Source: an uncultured Parabacteroides sp.
GTDB taxonomy: Bacteria > Bacteroidota > Bacteroidia > Bacteroidales > Tannerellaceae
Assembly (NCBI GenBank): GCA_900552465.1
Contig: URZO01000007.1
Span: forward strand, 1-64,000
Direction of reading: 5' to 3'
DNA length: 64,000 bases
In this document: in pieces, positions 59,230 through 64,000 of the stretch
How the letters are laid out: each line of letters starts with the position of its first letter
Position numbering within the stretch: the first letter of the stretch is position 1
Notes under the pieces: model-generated
Told to the model about the DNA's origin: nothing
The model's input: only the letters and a program-made list of their open reading frames with translations
Databases searched by the model: none
Made by a program: the position numbers and the translations under genes

Positions 59230-60918
59230 TTAATCAACAATAAGTTTACGGTAACGGACACGTTTCGGTTCGACGTCTCCCAATTGCTTGCGCTTGTATT
59301 CTTCGTACTCCGAGTAAGAGCCTTCGTAGAACACGACGTTGGAATCTCCTTCGAACGAAAGGATATGTGTACAGATGCGGTCCAGGAACCAGCGGTCGTG
59401 TGAAACGACAACGGCACAGCCGGCGAAGTTTTCCAATCCTTCTTCCAGTGCGCGGAGCGTGTTCACGTCGATATCGTTGGTCGGTTCGTCGAGCAGCAGG
59501 ACGTTTGCCTCGGCCTTCAGCGTGAGGGCGAGGTGCAGGCGGTTCCGCTCACCACCGGAAAGCACGCCGCAGAGTTTTTCCTGGTCGGCTCCGGCAAAGT
59601 TGAATTTGGAAAGATAGGCGCGGGAGTTGATCTCCTTGCCGCCGACGCGGATAAATTCCTGTCCGCCGGAAACAACCTGGTAGACCGTCTTGTTCGGGTC
59701 GATATCTTTGTGCGTCTGGTCGGCATAACCGACTGTCACGGTCTCACCCACTTCAAAAGTCCCCTTGTCGATGCTTTCCATGCCCATGATCATCTTGAAC
59801 AGGGTGGTTTTACCAGCGCCGTTCGGACCGATCACACCGACGATGCCGTTGGGCGGCAGCATGAAGTTGAGGTCGTCAAACAGCAGTTTGTCGCCGAAGG
59901 CTTTTGCTACGTGTTGGGCTTCGATCACCTTGTTGCCCAGTCGCGGACCGTTCGGGATGAAGATTTCCAACTTGGCTTCCCGCTCTCTCTGGTCCTCGTT
60001 CAGAAGGGCTTCGTAAGAGTTCAGACGGGCTTTGCCTTTTGCCTGGCGGGCTTTCGGGGCCATGTTGATCCATTCCAACTCGCGTTCGAGTGTCTTGCGA
60101 CGCTTGCTGGCCTGCTTTTCCTCCTGTGCCATGCGTTTTGTCTTCTGGTCCAGCCAGGAAGAATAATTGCCTTTCCAGGGGATGCCTTCGCCGCGGTCCA
60201 GTTCGAGAATCCATCCGGCTACATGGTCGAGGAAGTAGCGGTCGTGCGTGATACAGATAACCGTACCGGCATACTGTTGCAGATGCTGTTCCAACCAGTC
60301 GATCGACTCGGCATCCAAGTGGTTGGTCGGCTCGTCCAGCAGCAATACGTCCGGCTGTTGCAGCAGCAGGCGGCAGAGTGCCACGCGGCGGCGTTCACCA
60401 CCCGAGAGCGTGTCGACAACCTGATCTTCGGGCGGACAGCGCAAGGCGTCCATCGCCCGTTCCAGACGGCTGTCGAGGTTCCATGCGTCTGTTGCGTCTA
60501 TCTTGTCTTGCAGTTCGGCCTGCCGGTTGATCAGGGCATCCATCTTGTCCGGATCTTCCAGCACTTCGGGGTCGCCGAACTTTTCGTTTACTTCTTCAAA
60601 CTCCTTGAGGGTGTCCACAATTTCCTGTACGCCTTCCTGCACGATCTCCTTCACCGTCTTGCCCGGTTCCAGCTTCGGGTCCTGTTCCAGATAACCTACG
60701 GAATAGCCCGGAGAGAAAACGACTTCTCCCTGGTATTCTTTTTCAATGCCGGCAATGATCTTAAGCAGTGTGGATTTACCGGAGCCGTTCAAACCGATGA
60801 TCCCGATCTTCGCTCCATAGAAAAAGGACAGGTAAATATTTTTCAATACTTGTTTCTGAGGCGGAAAGGTCTTGCTCACGCCTACCATCGAGAAAATAAT
60901 TTTCTTGTCGTCTGCCAT
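59230..60918 (-). CDS. ettA: Energy-dependent translational throttle protein EttA (ABC-F)
   Basis: A 562-residue soluble ABC-F protein with two ATPase domains: Walker A GLNGSGKSTLL and GPNGAGKTTLF, signatures LSGGERRR and LSGGERNR, Walker B DEPTNHLD and DEPTNDID. The arm and interdomain linker (YSSWLDQKTKRMAQEEKQAS) match EttA, which binds the ribosomal E site and gates elongation by ATP/ADP level. Minus -7 TAGATTTG at 60969-60976 supports its own promoter. Confidence 0.95.
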   Translation of the reverse strand: MADDKKIIFSMVGVSKTFPPQKQVLKNIYLSFFYGAKIGIIGLNGSGKSTLLKIIAGIEKEYQGEVVFSPGYSVGYLEQDPKLEPGKTVKEIVQEGVQEIVDTLKEFEEVNEKFGDPEVLEDPDKMDALINRQAELQDKIDATDAWNLDSRLERAMDALRCPPEDQVVDTLSGGERRRVALCRLLLQQPDVLLLDEPTNHLDAESIDWLEQHLQQYAGTVICITHDRYFLDHVAGWILELDRGEGIPWKGNYSSWLDQKTKRMAQEEKQASKRRKTLERELEWINMAPKARQAKGKARLNSYEALLNEDQREREAKLEIFIPNGPRLGNKVIEAQHVAKAFGDKLLFDDLNFMLPPNGIVGVIGPNGAGKTTLFKMIMGMESIDKGTFEVGETVTVGYADQTHKDIDPNKTVYQVVSGGQEFIRVGGKEINSRAYLSKFNFAGADQEKLCGVLSGGERNRLHLALTLKAEANVLLLDEPTNDIDVNTLRALEEGLENFAGCAVVVSHDRWFLDRICTHILSFEGDSNVVFYEGSYSEYEEYKRKQLGDVEPKRVRYRKLIVD

Positions 60919-60968
60919 ATAAACTTTTAATGTGTTAGTTTGATTTCCTGACTAAAATATAGTGGTTA

Positions 60969-60976
60969 CAAATCTA
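60969..60976 (-). promoter_or_regulatory. -7 element of ettA
   Basis: Minus-strand TAGATTTG fits TAnnTTTG, about 50 bp upstream of the ATG. GTTG about 20 bp further upstream may be the -33 element. Confidence 0.45.
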
Positions 60977-61006
60977 CGTAAATATCTTGTGTTTTACAAC
61001 CTTTGT

Positions 61007-62215
61007 TTATTTGATTGCCACCGTCAGCGGCTCCTTCAGATTCTGCGCGAATTTCTGTACGTAGTCGAACCATTTGCCGGAGTTTTCGAAACCCCATTTG
61101 CTCCAGCCTGCACCACTGTAATAGGTATATGTGTCACCGGGGTTATAGGTGCTGTAAGCCAGGACATGTCCTTCTGCACCGCGTTCGGCTTTTTCTTTGT
61201 CCGAAAACTTGACTGCTTTTGCTTCGTTGATCTTTTCCGGGAATACGGCAGCTACAAAAGTCTGTCCGTTTGCAGGATCATCCGGGTCGGCATAGGCAAT
61301 ATAGCCTTTGGCGGCATCCGCCTGATAGTCCTCGCTCGGTTCATGCAGTACGATACCGGTCACAACCGGAGTGGCTTTTGTCAGGTTATCGTATGCGACG
61401 GAAATCTTATTCAGTTGGGAACCTGCATCCAGGGAAATTATACGTGTTTCGATCACGTTGTTATTCTCTTTTACCGTCAGCGGATTGTAAACCAGCTTGA
61501 CGGTGAAGCGCAACGGGCCGTTGTCCAGAATCTGATAGTCCTTGTAGCAATACGGATAAACAATAGAATCATTGGCCAGCAGGGCGGAAGTTCCGGCACC
61601 CAGAGTCGGGCCTACCTTATAATAATCCAGTCCGTTGCCATGATCGATATGATACGAAACAGATTCGGCCAACTGTTGGGCTGCTTTCGGATCTGTTTTG
61701 CGCAATTCTGCGATCTTAGCTTTTGTTTCCGGATCGAGCTCAGTTCTGTAACGCATGTCTACAACCGGCTCGGATACACATTTCACCCAAACATCGCAAC
61801 CATAAGCTTTTTCACCGGAAGCCTGAAGGGCAGGGCCATAGGTACGGAAGGCGATGCGGTCGTTTTCCCAGGCAACGTCATCCACACGTTCGGGATACTG
61901 TTTTCCGCAAGCAATCGTTTTGAACTCTTCCGGTGTGCCCGGAGTGATCTTGTACGTAACGTTTTCACCGGCTTTAACCGATACGGGGAAAATGATTTTG
62001 TTGTCGTATGTTACCTGATAAGGAACCTGCGAACCGCTGTTGTCGGCGATGATAAAAGTTTCGCCATTCAGTTTGGCAACAGCATCCGAGGTGATTTCGG
62101 TGATTTCATTAGTACGGTCCGTAGCAGACGGATTGCTGATGGTTATCTCGACCACCTTTTCCTGCGTGCACGCAAACGCAGAAGCTGCTAACAATAAGCT
62201 GAAAATCTTCTTCAT
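61007..62215 (-). CDS. DUF4861 family lipoprotein
   Basis: A 402-residue lipoprotein (LLAASAFAC lipobox). The start EITISNPSATDRTNEITEI and the middle DDVAWENDRIAFRTYGPALQ, SVSYHIDHGNGLDYYKVGPTLGAG identify DUF4861, often found with pectin (rhamnogalacturonan) degradation enzymes in Bacteroidetes. A beta-sandwich fold similar to galactose mutarotase-like enzymes is likely. No pectin genes are seen here. Confidence 0.8.
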   Translation of the reverse strand: MKKIFSLLLAASAFACTQEKVVEITISNPSATDRTNEITEITSDAVAKLNGETFIIADNSGSQVPYQVTYDNKIIFPVSVKAGENVTYKITPGTPEEFKTIACGKQYPERVDDVAWENDRIAFRTYGPALQASGEKAYGCDVWVKCVSEPVVDMRYRTELDPETKAKIAELRKTDPKAAQQLAESVSYHIDHGNGLDYYKVGPTLGAGTSALLANDSIVYPYCYKDYQILDNGPLRFTVKLVYNPLTVKENNNVIETRIISLDAGSQLNKISVAYDNLTKATPVVTGIVLHEPSEDYQADAAKGYIAYADPDDPANGQTFVAAVFPEKINEAKAVKFSDKEKAERGAEGHVLAYSTYNPGDTYTYYSGAGWSKWGFENSGKWFDYVQKFAQNLKEPLTVAIK

Positions 62216-62364
62216 AAATTTGTTATGTGTTTAATTGAATATAATTGTTGATATTAGCTTTGCAAAATCCGGTTGTAAAAGTAGGGAATATTCGTTAAGT
62301 TTTCAAAAGTACGCGACGCTTTGTTGAATAGATTCGTTGTTTAAAGGTTATTTATGCTTTTTTC

Positions 62365-62478
62365 ATGTGTTCGTACGCAGTGGCCACCGAAGCCGTCCGT
62401 CTGAATGAAGAAATCCGTTCCGAGAACTGGAATCTTTTCCTCATTCAGTTGGCAAAAGAGGGACGGCTGAAAGAATAA
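62365..62478 (+). pseudogene. Possible gene remnant, 37 codons
   Basis: An open frame with coding-like composition and a helical, charged end (LFLIQLAKEGRLKE), GC-richer than the surrounding spacer. No promoter or ribosome-binding site precedes it and no family is recognised. It looks like the 3' tail of a lost gene; it ends 3 bp before the stop of the GH20 gene on the other strand. Confidence 0.3.
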
Positions 62479-62481
62479 TCA

Positions 62482-64000
62482 TCATTTCTTTTCCGGACGC
62501 GTGACGATTTCGAACGGTATGCGAAAAGAAACTCCACGTCTCATCAAATCCGACAGATTCGGATACATCCGCTGTTTGAACGATTCCCAATTACGGTGTT
62601 CCATTTGTGTCCATCCGGCTTCAGCAAGTGCCAGACCGCGTGGGTAAGTCATGTACATAACACGGTTGATATCCGGCATTGCTTCTGCCCAGAGCGTCCC
62701 GTTGATACCCAATATATGCGCTTGCTGTGCAGTCGGCAGGCCGTAGCCCGGATCAAACTGGTAAACGGTTTCCAGTGTGGTGACCGGCATCCCCCAGTTG
62801 TTGAATTCCGGCAAGTCGTTTTTATACTGCGGATAATCGAGATAAGTATATTCTCCCGGTGCCATAATCAGTTTGTTGCCATGGCGGGCGGTCAGTTCCG
62901 TACACAATGGCGTCAGACCGTAACGCCAGGTTATCAGTGTCGCGTCTTTCGGGTAGTCGAACAGATATTCGTGTGCCGGCATGCGGATGTTGTCAAGTTC
63001 GCACCACAACATCGGTTCCTTGCCGTTCTCGCGTACGAGAGGCAGGATTTTACCGAAAAAATAGTTCATTAACTGGGTCGCTTTTGTATAGCCCAATTGT
63101 TTCATGAGCGCCTGGCAATGCTCACATTTGCCCCAGTTTGCGTCGATGACTGCTTCATCGCCTCCTAAATGGATATAGGGTGATGGGAAGAGGGCGGCTA
63201 CTTCTACCAAAATGTCTTTATAGAGGGTATATACGTCGTTATTACTGGCACATAACATCAGGTTGGTGGTCTCGCCGACAATCTTCGGGATGGTGTCGGT
63301 CTGGGTACAACCTAATTTGGGGTAAGCGGCAAGGACGGCGACTGTATGTCCCGGAATATCCAGTTCGGGAATGATCTGTACATTCCGTTTGGCTGCGTAA
63401 TCTATCAGGTCTTTCAATTCTTCCTGTGTATAGAATTCTCCCTTCTCTGTTAACCGAGGATGTTTTTTGATTTCGATACGCCAGCCCTGGTCGTCGGTCA
63501 GGTGCAATTGCAATACATTATATTTATATCGTACCATTTGGTCGATATAGAACTTGACATCTTCAACCGGCAGGAAATGCCGTGCCGGGTCCAGCATCAG
63601 CGAACGATAACCAAAACGGGGTTGATCGTCTATCTCTATCTGTGCGATCTTACCGTAGGTAGTCCGGCAAATGTCTCCTAACAGGATCTGATCCAGTGTC
63701 ATAAGGCCGTATAAGATTGCTCCCTCTGTGGCTCCTTTGATGGTGACGGAGCGGTCGGATACGGTTAGCCGATAGTGTTCGTCCCCCTTTATGGCTGGAT
63801 CTATGGTCAATCGGATAACTGAATTGTCGGATACGGTGGACGACATCGCAGGCATAATCCCTGTTCTTTCCTGCAGGATCCGTTCCAGTTCAGTGATACA
63901 GTAGGCATTATCCGGCAGATTAGTCTGCATGGATGTCTGATTGTTTATAACAAAGTCCTTCTTACTTTCAATCTGTTTGATTTGGTTGGGCATAGGAAGC
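62482..64000 (-). CDS. GH20 beta-N-acetylhexosaminidase, cut by the window edge
   Basis: At least 503 residues of a GH20 enzyme. An N-terminal GH20b domain (about 1-115) is followed by the barrel: RFGYRSLMLDPARHFLPVEDVK, HLTDDQGWRIEIKKHP, ELDIPGHT and the catalytic D-E pair in HLGGDEAVID. It removes terminal GlcNAc/GalNAc from host glycans by substrate-assisted catalysis. The frame stays open past the ATG at 63993 to the window edge (reading LP before it), so the signal peptide and true start probably lie outside. Confidence 0.92.
   Translation of the reverse strand, partial: LPMPNQIKQIESKKDFVINNQTSMQTNLPDNAYCITELERILQERTGIMPAMSSTVSDNSVIRLTIDPAIKGDEHYRLTVSDRSVTIKGATEGAILYGLMTLDQILLGDICRTTYGKIAQIEIDDQPRFGYRSLMLDPARHFLPVEDVKFYIDQMVRYKYNVLQLHLTDDQGWRIEIKKHPRLTEKGEFYTQEELKDLIDYAAKRNVQIIPELDIPGHTVAVLAAYPKLGCTQTDTIPKIVGETTNLMLCASNNDVYTLYKDILVEVAALFPSPYIHLGGDEAVIDANWGKCEHCQALMKQLGYTKATQLMNYFFGKILPLVRENGKEPMLWCELDNIRMPAHEYLFDYPKDATLITWRYGLTPLCTELTARHGNKLIMAPGEYTYLDYPQYKNDLPEFNNWGMPVTTLETVYQFDPGYGLPTAQQAHILGINGTLWAEAMPDINRVMYMTYPRGLALAEAGWTQMEHRNWESFKQRMYPNLSDLMRRGVSFRIPFEIVTRPEKK

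Noticed and set aside
59533..60930. 465-codon open frame antisense to ettA
   Set aside because: A shadow of the GC-rich ettA gene; the sense protein has complete ABC-F motifs.
60962..62191. 409-codon open frame antisense to the DUF4861 lipoprotein gene
   Set aside because: No motif or signal; the opposite frame has a lipobox and family features.

Overview
The window comes from a Bacteroidales chromosome, most likely Parabacteroides or a close relative. Three things point there. Most promoters that can be recognised use the Bacteroidetes -7 element TAnnTTTG. Many secreted glycan-degrading enzymes and lipoproteins have Bacteroidales architecture. Several small families (DUF4250, DUF6261-like, winged-helix DUF2582-like) are typical of the order. 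No rRNA, tRNA, CRISPR array, phage module or transposase was seen.

Layout. 1-580 has no gene but is rich in repeats and palindromes. 581-6766 holds stand-alone AICAR transformylase and a Nudix hydrolase, a small AT-rich toxin-antitoxin pair, topoisomerase III and a Ser-type sulfatase. 6880-8212 is an AT-rich defence island: a candidate small RNA, then an Abi_2/AbiF-type HEPN RNase gene with a structured leader, bracketed by 32/33-bp direct repeats. 8246-21216 carries an aldo-keto reductase, an AddB-like nuclease, a secreted esterase, ketopantoate reductase, pyridoxamine kinase, MsrA, a 1308-residue GH31 enzyme with dockerin-like and cohesin-like modules, and a phosphatase lipoprotein. 21366-24975 is a three-gene biotin-dependent acyl-CoA carboxylase operon. 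25297-35673 holds surface proteins, an LptF/G permease with tgt, a NapH-NapG-like fusion with a DUF362 protein, and small genes. 35784-43646 holds a GH38 mannosidase, a di-haem peroxidase, a second esterase and fhs.

44510-56523 is a corrinoid region. A cobalamin riboswitch precedes a btuFCD-type uptake operon with a lipoprotein. This operon runs head-on into a four-gene operon of fused corrin-ring enzymes (CbiJ-CbiD, CbiG-CbiF, CbiE-CbiT, CobJ-CbiC), and cobI lies just outside. Together these give most of the middle of the anaerobic corrin pathway plus import. Chelatase, uroporphyrinogen methylase and the late steps (CbiA/P/B, CobU/S/T) are not here. 56569 to the end carries an acyl-CoA synthetase, a DUF1080 hydrolase, EttA, a DUF4861 lipoprotein and a GH20 hexosaminidase cut by the window edge.

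The most unusual signals are two. One is the HEPN/AbiF cassette with its leader RNA and flanking repeats. The other is a set of intergenic arrays in which five-base half-sites recur every 11 bp, mostly in alternating orientation (58357-58471, 19806-19887, and a direct-repeat version at 205-253). The core word differs between loci while the geometry stays the same.
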